Notes: generated by a model from the letters alone, not told the origin. Numbered from the stretch's first letter, positions 9,420 to 18,596 are shown. The stretch is 45,825 bases of DNA from an uncultured Ignavibacteria bacterium (GCA_903939735.1 CAJAIA010000011.1:1-45825); one strand, 5' to 3'. Numbers and translations: made by a program.

Positions 9420-9788
9420 ATGAAACCAATCACGCTACTTCTCGTTACGATATCGGTATTCGCCATCGTCGGTTGTAAGTCAACTGCACCTGAGCAACCC
9501 AACTATAAACCCGTGGGTTCGTACAATGCAGCGCCAACGGATGATGATGTGCGTGCAGCAGCGGATGCAGCCGTGCGGTCGGCGTTCCCCGATGGGAAGG
9601 CAGCGCTTGTGAGGATTGAGAAGGCAGAGCGTCAGGTTGTCGCAGGGTTGAACTATCGTATGACGCTTGTCGTACGCCATAAGGACGTTGAACGTACCTA
9701 TGCAACAGTTGTGTGGCGCAAGCTTGATGGCACGCACGACGTCGCCTCGTGGAGCGAGGTTCGCCCCATGAAGAAAACGGACGACTAA
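9420..9788 (+). CDS. Cystatin-like lipoprotein
   Basis: This 122-residue protein begins with a lipoprotein signal peptide (MKPITLLLVTISVFAIVGC, Cys 19), so it is probably membrane-anchored in the periplasm or on the surface. Residues 72-76 are QVVAG, followed by LNYRMTLVV, which matches the QxVxG loop of cystatins that enters the active cleft of papain-like proteases. A Trp in the C-terminal VASWSEV sits where cystatins have their second hairpin. Length and order of elements (helix about 42-56, then strands) also fit a single cystatin fold. The ATG at 9420 is chosen over ATG 9393 because it starts the signal peptide directly. Protease inhibition is possible, not shown. Confidence 0.75.
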   Translation: MKPITLLLVTISVFAIVGCKSTAPEQPNYKPVGSYNAAPTDDDVRAAADAAVRSAFPDGKAALVRIEKAERQVVAGLNYRMTLVVRHKDVERTYATVVWRKLDGTHDVASWSEVRPMKKTDD

Positions 9789-9800
9789 GACTGTCCGACG

Positions 9801-10238
9801 TTACCGTCCGACGATACGTCCCTCAATGCGACCCGTGGCGGATGTCGACTGCACCCTGATAGTGCCAATCGCGCCTTGTGCTTGGCCAGTGACGTTCCAT
9901 GTCGTTGAATCGGTGGTGAACGTGTGCTGCCACAGGGTTTCCTCGTTCTTCATTACCGACACGGTTACACGTCCCGAGGTGAGACCCTTCGGACTGCTCA
10001 TCGTGATGTCGTGCAGCGTCTTCGATGGTTTCAGCAGGTACACCGTGTACGACCTCTGATACGTGCTGTTGTCCTTACGGATGTCGACCTTCACCGAATC
10101 ACCAATTTGATTGATCAACGTTGAGTCGGTGCCTGAAGCCCCATTGTCTGGGTTAGGGTCGATTGGTGTTGAATCGGTGGTGTTTGAGCAGGAGGCTAGT
10201 GTGCCTGCTGCGAGGAGCGAGAGAAGATATCGTTTCAT
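9801..10238 (-). CDS. Small lipoprotein of unknown function
   Basis: The ATG at 10238 gives 145 residues with a lipoprotein signal peptide (MKRYLLSLLAAGTLASC). A Ser/Thr/Asp/Pro-rich linker follows (NTTDSTPIDPNPDNGASGTD), then about 100 residues of predicted beta structure with no recognised family. It converges on the cystatin-like gene (12 bp between stops). Its start codon overlaps, on the opposite strand, an ATG of the DUF3050 gene's upstream region, so the two genes are divergently transcribed from a very short region. Confidence 0.65.
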   Translation of the reverse strand: MKRYLLSLLAAGTLASCSNTTDSTPIDPNPDNGASGTDSTLINQIGDSVKVDIRKDNSTYQRSYTVYLLKPSKTLHDITMSSPKGLTSGRVTVSVMKNEETLWQHTFTTDSTTWNVTGQAQGAIGTIRVQSTSATGRIEGRIVGR

Positions 10239-10293
10239 GACGCAATATTGTAGGTTTCGTGAACTCAACCAACACGGACGGCGTTACCCCGAC

Positions 10294-11058
10294 ATGAATA
10301 CGCAAGCAATCCTCGATTCGACAAGCCCCCTTCGCCAACAGCTCGAGCATCATCCGATGTACGAGCGCCTGACAACAGCCTCGGCGCTGGCTTCATTTAT
10401 GGAGTACCACGTCTGGGCAGTCTGGGATTTTATGTCGCTTCTCAAAGCGTTACAGCGACACCTCACGTGCGTCGAAACACCGTGGATCCCCATGGGTGAC
10501 CCGGAAACACGGTTCCTCATCAACGAGATCGTTGTGGGCGAAGAGAGCGACGTCGACCGCAATGGTGTTCGCATGAGCCACTTCGAGATGTATCGATCAG
10601 CGATGAAGGGGCTTGGAGCCTCGACGACTGCGATCGATACGTTTGTCGCAGACCTTCGTTCTGGGCGAGCCTGGAGTGAAGCACTGGAAGCATCAGGCGC
10701 ACCACCGGCATGTATCTCCTTTGTCCGCGGCACAATGAGCATCATTGAGCGCGGAAAGGCTCACGAGATCGCAAGCGTCTTTACGTACGGACGCGAAGAT
10801 GTGATCCCGACGATGTTCCTCGGCATGCTCGATCACGTTGCCAAGAGCGGTGAGGATGTCGATGTAGAAGACCTACGCTACTATCTCCAGCGCCACATCG
10901 ACGTTGATGGCGATCACCATGGTCCACTCGCTATCCGTATGGTGGAACTCCTCTGCGGTACCGACCCTGAACGACTTGCCGAAGCGGGTGAGGCAGCACG
11001 TAAGGCCCTGCAATGGCGCGTTGATCTGTGGGATGCGATAGAGCACGCCTGCTGTTGA
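10294..11058 (+). CDS. DUF3050 protein, candidate heme-oxygenase-like diiron enzyme
   Basis: This 254-residue all-helical protein fits DUF3050 by EYHVWAVWDFMSLLKALQ near residue 37 and FTYGREDVIPTMF near 163. The ATG at 10294 is chosen; longer in-frame starts would run into the divergent lipoprotein gene. The residues that bind metal in heme-oxygenase-like diiron oxidases appear in order: E83/E84 (VGEESD), H96 (MSHFEMY), E168 (YGRED) and H201-x3-D205-x2-H208 (RHIDVDGDHHG). The family belongs to the heme oxygenase-like fold by recall. If the assignment holds, it would bind two iron ions and oxidise a small substrate, which is unknown. A weak promoter-like TAGGTTTC lies at 10251. Confidence 0.78.
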   Translation: MNTQAILDSTSPLRQQLEHHPMYERLTTASALASFMEYHVWAVWDFMSLLKALQRHLTCVETPWIPMGDPETRFLINEIVVGEESDVDRNGVRMSHFEMYRSAMKGLGASTTAIDTFVADLRSGRAWSEALEASGAPPACISFVRGTMSIIERGKAHEIASVFTYGREDVIPTMFLGMLDHVAKSGEDVDVEDLRYYLQRHIDVDGDHHGPLAIRMVELLCGTDPERLAEAGEAARKALQWRVDLWDAIEHACC

Positions 11059-11106
11059 TTACGATTACATTACAGACAAGGTAATCCTGAGTCTAGACCC
11101 CAATTT

Positions 11107-11125
11107 TGCGAAACAGTTTTTCGCA
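11107..11125 (+). promoter_or_regulatory. Short hairpin in the leader of the Oar-like receptor gene
   Basis: TGCGAAA (11107-11113) pairs with TTTCGCA (11119-11125) around a 5-nt loop, 18 bp before the chosen start codon. It could be a leader structure or an operator, or terminate read-through from the DUF3050 gene. The 85-bp gap holds no gene. Confidence 0.3.
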
Positions 11126-11143
11126 TTTCATCGGGGGATGCGC

Positions 11144-14100
11144 ATGCATCGAATTGGGTTACTTCTTTTTGCGTTGGTCCTAGCATGTACGGGTGTGCAA
11201 GCTCAGGTGACAACAACGGCCGGTGTCTATGGTATTGTGAAGGATGAGGGCGGTCAAGCTCTCGCAGGCGCATCGGTTACAATGGTACACGAGCCAACAA
11301 AGACAAGAGTTGGCACATACGCTCGTAAGGATGGACGCTATACACTTACGTCGTTGCGTGTGGGTGGACCTTACACGATTACCGTGAAGCTCGTTGGTAA
11401 GCAAGACTTTTCGCTTAAGGTCGAAAAGCTTCAACTTGGAGAAAACCGCCGCATCGACGTGGTTCTCAAGGAGGGTGCTGTTACAGGAAAGACCGTCACT
11501 GTCGTTGGTGCACAGTCTACAATCCAATCGGGTCGTACGGGTGCTTCAACTGAGATTGATGACCGTGTGATTGCAGCATTCCCGACGATTTCGCGGAATT
11601 TCCAGGACTTTGTGCGCTTTACGCCACAATCTGCCTCGGCAGGGGGCGGCACATCAATTGGTGGTCGCAACAACCGCTACAACAACGTTCAAATTGACGG
11701 TACGCAGTACAATGACTTGTTCGGTTTGGGATCAAACGGAACACCAGGAAGCAGTGCGAACGTCACACCGATTTCTCTCGATGCTATCGAAGAGTTTCAA
11801 GTTCTCGTAGCTCCATACGACGTACGTCAAGGTCGTTTCACAGGTGGCGGTATCAACGCTGTAACTCGCAGCGGTACCAACAAGTGGACGGCTTCTGCGT
11901 ATGGCTTCTTCCGCAATCAAAACATGATCGGCGACCTTGTGTCGACAAACTACCTTTCACGCGGAACAGACGGTGCAGCATTGCCTGTCGGTGAGTACCG
12001 TGATACAACGATTCGCACACCGTTCTCCTCATTCTCGGAGTATCAGGTCGGTGCTCGTGTTGGTGGACCGATCATCCCAGACAAGCTGTTTATGTTCTTG
12101 AACGTTGAGAAGACGGGACGCACGCAGCCAAAGCCACAGCTTGCCTTCCAGCAGAATGGCGCGCTGAATCCGCTTGTTCGTTCGATTGCAGATACAGTTG
12201 GTGAGATTCTCCAATCACGCTACGGATACAATCCTGGCGTTCTTGACAATCAGGAAGTCAACCGTCCGAGCACAAAGATCTTTGGACGCTTCGACTGGAA
12301 CATTAACGACGCGAATCGTCTCACGCTCCGTCACAACTTCGTTGACGCTAGCGATGACATCTACAATCCAGGACGCACAGGCGTGCTGTTCGGCAATCGC
12401 CTCTACACCTTCAACAGTCAGGCAAACAGCACAGTGCTGCAATTAAATTCGACGCTCTCGCCTGAGATGTCGAATGAAGTAATTGTTGGATACACGACGA
12501 TTCGCGACTTCCGTGATATTGCTGGTGATCGTTTCCCATCGATCTCGATCTCGGATTCTCGCATCACAGGTATTAACATCAGCGCTGGTGCAGAGAACTT
12601 CTCGCTTCGCAATCGCCTCAGCACCGACGTAATTGAGATCACGGATAACTTCACGTACACGATGGGCGCGCATACGTTCACACTCGGTACGCAGAATGAG
12701 TTCTTCACATTTGAGAACCTGTTCATTCGCGATAATGCAGGAACGTGGAGCTTTAACTCGTTGAATGACTTCCGTAACGGTATCGGCGCACGTCTCCAGT
12801 ACTCATTTGCACGTCCAGGCTTTGCTCCCGATTGGGCAGCACGTTTCTCGACAGCGCAACTGGGCTTCTATGTGCAGGATGAATGGGAAGTATCTGACCG
12901 CCTCCGCGTTACCCTTGGTCTGCGCGCAGACATGCCGCTGTTCTTCGACAAGGCATCGTACAACCCAACGGCTGACACAATCCGTTACAATACATCTTCG
13001 GCACTGGCAGGGCAGCAACTTGGTCTGAATACGAGTGTTCTTCCAGGAAGCACAGTACTCTTCTCGCCACGTCTCGGCTTCAACTGGTCGAGTGACGATG
13101 AGAAGCCATGGCAGATTCGTGGTGGTATCGGCATCTTCACTGGTCGCATTCCATTTGTTTGGATCTCGAACCAGTACTCAAATACTGGTGTCGAAGTCGC
13201 ACGTCTTGATGTGCGCACAACGTCAACAGACACCCTGCGCTTTGATCCGACGCTCAATCCACTCGATTCAAGCTTCTACAAGCGCGTTGGTAACATCACA
13301 GAACTGAACGTCACTGCTCCTGACTTCAAGATGCCACAGTCGCTTCGTATCGATGCTGCTGTTGATAAGGAAGTCATGGATGGACTCTTCGTCACACTCG
13401 AAGGTCTCTACTCGCGGAACATCAACGATATCTACTACCGTGATATCAATCTTGGTGATCGTCGCGACACAACAGCGTTGGGATCACGTTTGCCAGGTGG
13501 TCGTGGTGTCTATGGCACGTACAGCGGACGCAACACAACTCCACGTACACAGGTTGGCTCATTCGGAAGCGGTCCGTTCACGAACATCATCCAACTCGGT
13601 AACACCTCGCAAGGCTACAGTTACATGTTCTCGGCTCAGGCCAAGAAGAATTTTGAAGGCGGTTGGTTTGCGAGTGTCTTCTACACACACGGTCGCTCAT
13701 TCGATCAGAATTCGGGCCTGTCGTCGCAGGCAATCTCTCAGTGGCGCTTCAACCATACGCCAGACAATCCGAATGAACTGCCAGTGACGCCATCACTCTT
13801 CGACATTCCACACCGCTTCGTCGTGTCGCTCAGTAAGCGATTTGAGTATGGTGGTGGTTATGCGACAACGATCAGCGCATTCTATGAACTTCGCTCAGGT
13901 CGACCATTCTCGTATGTATACGATGGTGACTTGAACGCTGACGGTCAAACGGAAAACGATCTGATGTACGTACCGAAGGACAACAGCGACATTCTCCTTG
14001 GTCGCGTGGTAACGCTCGGTAGCGGTGCAAATCGTCGCGACTCGCTTGCTCGTGGCTCAGCTACAACATACTCGCAGTTCAATTCGTACATCGAGCGCGA

Positions 14101-14482
14101 TCCATATCTCTCTACCATCCGTGGTCAAGTCGCCGAACGCTTTTCAGCTCGTGAGCCGTTTGTGCATCAACTTGATCTACGCCTTGCGCAAGAGATTCCG
14201 AATCCGTTTGTCGATGGTCACCGTCTTGAGATAACAGTTGACTGTATCAACTTCCTGAACCTTGTTAACAACACGTGGGGTCGCGTACAAACGGTCAATA
14301 ACAACCGTGACTTGCTCCTTCGATTCGAAGGCTTGGTTACGCCGACAATGGTACAAGACGGTACTGCCAATGCAGCTGTTGGTACACCGATCTTTAGCTA
14401 CACGGATAAGAAGAATCCGTTTGGCTATGATGACCTGCTTTCTCGCTATCAGATTCAGGTTGGTGTCAGGTACTCATTCTGA
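11144..14482 (+). CDS. Oar-like TonB-dependent outer-membrane receptor
   Basis: The protein has 1112 residues from the second ATG at 11144; GGGGGA sits about 6 nt upstream, whereas the ATG at 11138 lies inside that ribosome-binding sequence. A signal peptide (MHRIGLLLFALVLACTGVQAQ) is followed by a CarboxypepD_reg domain (YGIVKDEGGQALAGASVTM ... DGRYTLTSLRVGGPYTI), a plug (FPTISRNFQDFVRFTPQ, GGRNNRYNNVQIDG, IEEFQVLVAPYDVRQG, FTGGGINAVTRSGTN) and a large barrel that ends VGVRYSF. This arrangement is typical of Oar-type receptors, which in other species take part in adhesion or uptake of large substrates and protease products. It appears to be a single-gene unit closed by a strong terminator. 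Confidence 0.92.
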   Translation: MHRIGLLLFALVLACTGVQAQVTTTAGVYGIVKDEGGQALAGASVTMVHEPTKTRVGTYARKDGRYTLTSLRVGGPYTITVKLVGKQDFSLKVEKLQLGENRRIDVVLKEGAVTGKTVTVVGAQSTIQSGRTGASTEIDDRVIAAFPTISRNFQDFVRFTPQSASAGGGTSIGGRNNRYNNVQIDGTQYNDLFGLGSNGTPGSSANVTPISLDAIEEFQVLVAPYDVRQGRFTGGGINAVTRSGTNKWTASAYGFFRNQNMIGDLVSTNYLSRGTDGAALPVGEYRDTTIRTPFSSFSEYQVGARVGGPIIPDKLFMFLNVEKTGRTQPKPQLAFQQNGALNPLVRSIADTVGEILQSRYGYNPGVLDNQEVNRPSTKIFGRFDWNINDANRLTLRHNFVDASDDIYNPGRTGVLFGNRLYTFNSQANSTVLQLNSTLSPEMSNEVIVGYTTIRDFRDIAGDRFPSISISDSRITGINISAGAENFSLRNRLSTDVIEITDNFTYTMGAHTFTLGTQNEFFTFENLFIRDNAGTWSFNSLNDFRNGIGARLQYSFARPGFAPDWAARFSTAQLGFYVQDEWEVSDRLRVTLGLRADMPLFFDKASYNPTADTIRYNTSSALAGQQLGLNTSVLPGSTVLFSPRLGFNWSSDDEKPWQIRGGIGIFTGRIPFVWISNQYSNTGVEVARLDVRTTSTDTLRFDPTLNPLDSSFYKRVGNITELNVTAPDFKMPQSLRIDAAVDKEVMDGLFVTLEGLYSRNINDIYYRDINLGDRRDTTALGSRLPGGRGVYGTYSGRNTTPRTQVGSFGSGPFTNIIQLGNTSQGYSYMFSAQAKKNFEGGWFASVFYTHGRSFDQNSGLSSQAISQWRFNHTPDNPNELPVTPSLFDIPHRFVVSLSKRFEYGGGYATTISAFYELRSGRPFSYVYDGDLNADGQTENDLMYVPKDNSDILLGRVVTLGSGANRRDSLARGSATTYSQFNSYIERDPYLSTIRGQVAERFSAREPFVHQLDLRLAQEIPNPFVDGHRLEITVDCINFLNLVNNTWGRVQTVNNNRDLLLRFEGLVTPTMVQDGTANAAVGTPIFSYTDKKNPFGYDDLLSRYQIQVGVRYSF

Positions 14483-14502
14483 TCCACACATGATACTAAG
14501 GC

Positions 14503-14538
14503 ACTGCGGCCATATCCCCTACGGGATATGGCCGCAGT
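14503..14538 (+). terminator. Intrinsic terminator after the Oar-like receptor gene
   Basis: ACTGCGGCCATATCCC (14503-14518) pairs perfectly over 16 bp with GGGATATGGCCGCAGT (14523-14538) around the loop CTAC. It begins 20 bp after the receptor stop. The following sequence is only moderately T-rich (CGCCTTGTTGATAC), but the stem is very strong. Confidence 0.75.
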
Positions 14539-14570
14539 CGCCTTGTTGATACTCAGTCGTAACATTGCAC

Positions 14571-15173
14571 ATGGGCAATCCTTGGGATGAACGGTACTCC
14601 GTGGCAGACTATGTGTATGGGACCGAGCCAAACGATTATCTGCGCGAGCAGATGCATCGCATCGCTCCCGGTGGACGCGTGCTATGTATCGCAGATGGAG
14701 AGGGACGCAATGGTGTCTACCTGGCACAGCATGGCTTCGACGTAACCAGCATCGATGCATCACGCGTTGGTCTGGATAAGGCCCAAGCACTCGCTGCAGT
14801 GCATCATGTGGCGATTGCGACTATTCATTCCGATCTCGCCGACTACGACTTCGGTATCGCGCAATGGGATGCCATTGTGTCGATATTCTGTCACCTCCCA
14901 CCTGATCTCCGCACGCGGGTTCATGCCGCAATTCCTGCGTCACTTCGTCGCGGTGGCATTGTGATTCTTGAGGCGTATACAGTGGATCAGCTTGCGCACA
15001 AGACGGGCGGTCCACCTGTGCCCGAGTTGATGATGTCTGAAGAACAACTCAGACACGACTTCACTTCGCTGCACGTCATTGCGTGCGACGAGCGCACACG
15101 CATGATCCATGAAGGTACACTCCACAATGGCATGAGTGCAACAGTTCAGTTGGTCGCACAACGAAAGGATTGA
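14571..15173 (+). CDS. Class I SAM-dependent methyltransferase (TehB-like)
   Basis: This 200-residue protein begins WDERYSVADYVYGTEPNDYL, a signature of small TehB-like methyltransferases. The SAM-binding region follows (GGRVLCIADGEGRNGVYLA, then VTSIDAS), although the usual GxGxG is GEGRN as in this family. Members include tellurite/selenium-handling enzymes and thiopurine methyltransferase relatives. The ATG at 14571 is used instead of a TTG at 14565. The arsM gene starts 4 bp after its stop, so the two are very likely one operon and the enzyme may act on metalloid or thiol substrates; that role is inference. Confidence 0.82.
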   Translation: MGNPWDERYSVADYVYGTEPNDYLREQMHRIAPGGRVLCIADGEGRNGVYLAQHGFDVTSIDASRVGLDKAQALAAVHHVAIATIHSDLADYDFGIAQWDAIVSIFCHLPPDLRTRVHAAIPASLRRGGIVILEAYTVDQLAHKTGGPPVPELMMSEEQLRHDFTSLHVIACDERTRMIHEGTLHNGMSATVQLVAQRKD

Positions 15174-15177
15174 CACC

Positions 15178-16017
15178 ATGGAAACAGCATCAGATATCAA
15201 AGAAATGGTCCGTACGAAGTACGGAGAGATTGCCGGTCAGACGAAGGAGCAGAATGCCGCATCATGTTGTGGTGCCGGTGAATGCTCAACCGTAGACTAT
15301 ACGATCTTCGCCGAAGACTACTCGAAGATGAAGGGCTATCTCGCAGATGCCGACCTAGCGCTTGGCTGCGGCGTACCAACAGAATTCGCGCAAATTCATG
15401 AGGGCGACGTTGTTGTCGATCTCGGCTCAGGTGCGGGCAACGATGCCTTCGTCGCACGTGCAATTGCTGGTGAATCGGGGAAGGTGATCGGCATCGATAT
15501 GACGCCGCAGATGATCGATAAAGCACGCGAGAATGCCGACAAGCTTGGCTTCAACAATGTCGAATTCCGACTCGGCGATATCGAGAACATTCCCATCGTA
15601 GCCAACAGAGCCGATGTCGTCATCAGCAACTGCGTGCTGAACCTCGTCCCTGATAAGCGTCGTGCCTTCGAAGAGATGTTTCGCATCCTCAAGCCTGGCG
15701 GTCACTTCAGTGTGAGCGATGTGGTGTTGCGCGGAGAACTACCAGACGGACTCCGCAACGACGCCGAGATGTATGCTGGTTGCGTCTCTGGTGCTATCCA
15801 GATTGAAACGTACCTACAACACCTGCAAGACGTTGGTTTTGCGACGATCACCGTGCAGAAGCAGAAAGCAATTGAACTGCCTGATGACATTCTAGCGAAC
15901 TACCTCACCGCAGAAGAGATCGCTACGATGCGCGCCGGACAGACAGGTATTCTGAGCATCACGGTCTATGGTGAAAAGCCTGCGGCAACGTGCGCTCCAG
16001 GAGCTGGCTGCTGCTAA
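15178..16017 (+). CDS. arsM: Arsenite methyltransferase
   Basis: ArsM transfers methyl groups from S-adenosylmethionine to As(III), giving mono- to trimethylated arsenic that can leave the cell. The 279-residue protein has the SAM motif VVVDLGSGAGNDAF (about 78-91), GIDMTPQMIDKARENA, and the three conserved cysteines of the family: C64 (ALGCGVP), C152 (SNCVLNLVPDK) and C202 (GCVSGA). It has extra cysteines at 30, 31 and 36 and a Cys-rich tail (TCAPGAGCC), which may bind arsenic. It follows the TehB-like gene by 4 bp. Its stop overlaps the stop of the converging beta-helix gene by 4 bp. No arsR or arsenite pump is in the window. Confidence 0.94.
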   Translation: METASDIKEMVRTKYGEIAGQTKEQNAASCCGAGECSTVDYTIFAEDYSKMKGYLADADLALGCGVPTEFAQIHEGDVVVDLGSGAGNDAFVARAIAGESGKVIGIDMTPQMIDKARENADKLGFNNVEFRLGDIENIPIVANRADVVISNCVLNLVPDKRRAFEEMFRILKPGGHFSVSDVVLRGELPDGLRNDAEMYAGCVSGAIQIETYLQHLQDVGFATITVQKQKAIELPDDILANYLTAEEIATMRAGQTGILSITVYGEKPAATCAPGAGCC

Positions 16018-17732
16018 CGGGGTCGCTCACGCACAATCGAGAGACGCGTATCGGTGAGTTGCAACAGATGACCTGCGTGCGGGTCCAGCTGACGCGTAAA
16101 GAGCAGTGTTCCATCAAGTGCGAAAACATCCACAAGACGGCTGTAGGGCGCTGAATGGAGATAGAGCGATGGACCTGCCACGAGGTGAATGCGTAGATGC
16201 GCGTGTTTCGAATCTTCTTCCACAACGCTTACGTCGACGCGTTCTTCAAACGCTCCGACGTTTGTTTCTACGTTGCCCCGCGCAACACCTCGTGCATCAG
16301 TTGTAATGCCTGCTTGAGGCGTTACACGTCCGCGGAGTTGCGGCGTAACCTCAGGATATAGTGATGCAGGCTCCGAGGTTGGCAGCCACGATGCGGTAAC
16401 GTTGCCGTTGGATGACTCGATGCCGGGAACGGATGCAACCCAGTAGTTACTCGCGTAGGCAATTGCTGGTCGTGCTTCAACAGGTACACGCACCCAGCGA
16501 CTTGGAATGACGATCGCTGGATCGACGCTGAAGATGTTATTCGCAACAACGATGTTGCGAAGCGTACGGTTGTTCGGAAAGGGCTGGGAATACACGGCAT
16601 TCACAAACGCTGTGGATGTGTTACCGACTGTCGTCCACATCCCAATGCATGTGTTGTGTGCAAAACGGATGTTCTCGATCACTTGTCGTTGAAGGAAGGA
16701 TACCGTGCCCTCCCAGATATCGAGGCATCCTGCCATGTTGATGAAGACGTTGTTGTAGATGTCGATGTTCCGCGTTCGAAAATCAGTGATCGCACCTGTC
16801 CATGCCTCAGTGCTGATCAGTATTCCAACCATACCACGTCGACCCTGCGGGAACATCGTGGTGTCCTTATGTGATCGCAGCACATTGTTCCGGATCATTA
16901 CGCTGTCTGCCACATCGCAGTAGACGCCGGGCGCCCAGTTGTCCTCAATCGTTACACCCTCGACAAGGACACGACGACTGTTGTTGATGCACACGGCCTC
17001 GCCCCAGTTGCGACCGATCCAGCAACCGCGCACCGTAACGTCGCTAGCGCCGAAGAGCTTAACAGCGCTGCCGAACTGACCGAGACTGCCGCGATAGTTC
17101 ATGGTGTTGGTGTTCAGGACACGACAGTTCATGACTGCCGTTGTATCGGAAAGTGGCGACCCATCCTGTCCGATGAGAATGCCATGTGTATAGGTGGAGT
17201 CGATTGTGACGTTACGCACCAGAACGTTTGTTGAGCGACGTGATCCCGTGCCGAGACGAATACCGAACTGGTCGCTACGTCGTACGGTGAGATTCACAAG
17301 TTCAATCCCTGAACCAGATGTTGTGATCACGCCATGTCCAGCGGGCATCTTTACGTCGACAGCATCTAGCACAACGTCGCCCTCACCCTCGAAGCAGAGT
17401 TCGAGCCATCGTACACCGTTTGTTCCCACAACACGGTGATCACCTGCCATCTGGATGAATGGTTCCGCTAGTCGATACGTCCCCGACAGAAAACGAAACG
17501 CACAGCCGATACGACCTGTATCGAGAGCTGTACGTTCTTTCATGCGCCGTATCGCACCTGTGTAGGTTGCGACGGGCGCGGCGCGACTACCATCATTTGC
17601 ATCGTTACCTGCAGGATCGAGATAGACTCGATACCGTGTAGCTGAATCACCAACAAGCGTCGGAAAGGGAATTGCATGTTGCGCGTGTGCTTCGATTGCA
17701 ACGAGCATCGCAAGTATCACCAGTGCACGCAT
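16014..17732 (-). CDS. Secreted right-handed parallel beta-helix protein
   Basis: The 572-residue protein begins with a signal peptide (MRALVILAMLVAIEAHAQ) and a DUF1565-like entry (YLDPAGNDANDGSRAAPVATY). Many short repeats of the pectate-lyase type follow (for example GIELVNLTVRRSDQFGIRLG, NVLVRNVTIDSTYTHGILIG, VLVEGVTIEDNWAPGVYCD). Such folds belong to polysaccharide lyases and hydrolases and also to non-enzymatic surface proteins; no catalytic set could be assigned. The final 50 residues (SRLVDVFALDGTLLFTRQLD ... TDTRLSIVRERPR) look like a short or degenerate T9SS sorting domain. It is the last gene of an eight-gene minus-strand run. Confidence 0.82.
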   Translation of the reverse strand: MRALVILAMLVAIEAHAQHAIPFPTLVGDSATRYRVYLDPAGNDANDGSRAAPVATYTGAIRRMKERTALDTGRIGCAFRFLSGTYRLAEPFIQMAGDHRVVGTNGVRWLELCFEGEGDVVLDAVDVKMPAGHGVITTSGSGIELVNLTVRRSDQFGIRLGTGSRRSTNVLVRNVTIDSTYTHGILIGQDGSPLSDTTAVMNCRVLNTNTMNYRGSLGQFGSAVKLFGASDVTVRGCWIGRNWGEAVCINNSRRVLVEGVTIEDNWAPGVYCDVADSVMIRNNVLRSHKDTTMFPQGRRGMVGILISTEAWTGAITDFRTRNIDIYNNVFINMAGCLDIWEGTVSFLQRQVIENIRFAHNTCIGMWTTVGNTSTAFVNAVYSQPFPNNRTLRNIVVANNIFSVDPAIVIPSRWVRVPVEARPAIAYASNYWVASVPGIESSNGNVTASWLPTSEPASLYPEVTPQLRGRVTPQAGITTDARGVARGNVETNVGAFEERVDVSVVEEDSKHAHLRIHLVAGPSLYLHSAPYSRLVDVFALDGTLLFTRQLDPHAGHLLQLTDTRLSIVRERPR

Positions 17733-17756
17733 GAGGACGCCTTTGATAGTACATCA

Positions 17757-18596
17757 TTAGAACCGCAGTCCGTACCAGACAACATTCGGCAATATCTGCA
17801 CAGCTGGTGCAGGTAGATGATACAAATGCAACACACGAGCAATATCACGCAGCCAAGGTGGGAGGTTGGGAATCCGATGAAGTTGCCAATCGAGCGAGAG
17901 GACAACAACATGCTCGCCCCCTCCACGACCATCAAGATTGCGCACTGAGTGTCCAATGGCAACGCCGATCCAAGGGGGCAGGTATTGCTGCACCGAGCGC
18001 GGTGCTAGATCGTGTACATTCATCGACAACCAATGCGTAGTCGATGTGTAGTCGTCGATAATGGCGTTGTATGCCCCTTGACGAAATGCATTGGAAGGCC
18101 AGAAGGAAATCTGCAGGTCAATAGCGCGAAGCGATGGAATGTAATGCTGCGCAACAGGCAGCACAGCGCCAACGGTGTTGGCTCCGATGTCGCCCCACGA
18201 GAATCCATAGTCACGCGAGAATCCGTCACGCACCTCAATGTAGGTCTGATAGGTCATTGCTACGCCAAAGCCCCACCATGCAGCAGACCCTGAGTCGAGT
18301 CCGCACCAACCCATGAGATCACCATACACCGTTGAAGCCATGTAGGCGAACGTTGCATGTCCATACTTATCGGCGTTCAATGCGTACGTATAGTCTTGCG
18401 ATGTGTTGATATGGAACGGAACTCGTTCGCCCTTCCACCAGAGATCATTCAGCATGCCGTGTCCAACGACAAAGCCACCGACAGTCGCACCCGCAACTAT
18501 GCCGACGCGCAGAGGATCAATGCGTGTTGAGTCGTGCTGTGCAGACATGCTCGATATGCATGCAAGTAGAACAGCGATGATGACGAGCGCTCGCAT
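17757..18596 (-). CDS. DUF2279 family protein (YfiM-like)
   Basis: This 279-residue protein has a signal peptide (MRALVIIAVLLACISSMSAQ). Its core resembles DUF2279: NADKYGHATFAYMAS, a Gly/Trp-rich helix, EVRDGFSRDYGFSWGDIGANTVGAVL. This DKxGH...E..DG....GFS..D...N pattern looks like a membrane or envelope protein with conserved polar residues, but no activity is known. Its ATG directly abuts the TAA of the upstream barrel gene with no gap, and the beta-helix gene begins 24 bp after its stop, so it is embedded in the envelope operon. Confidence 0.78.
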   Translation of the reverse strand: MRALVIIAVLLACISSMSAQHDSTRIDPLRVGIVAGATVGGFVVGHGMLNDLWWKGERVPFHINTSQDYTYALNADKYGHATFAYMASTVYGDLMGWCGLDSGSAAWWGFGVAMTYQTYIEVRDGFSRDYGFSWGDIGANTVGAVLPVAQHYIPSLRAIDLQISFWPSNAFRQGAYNAIIDDYTSTTHWLSMNVHDLAPRSVQQYLPPWIGVAIGHSVRNLDGRGGGEHVVVLSLDWQLHRIPNLPPWLRDIARVLHLYHLPAPAVQILPNVVWYGLRF

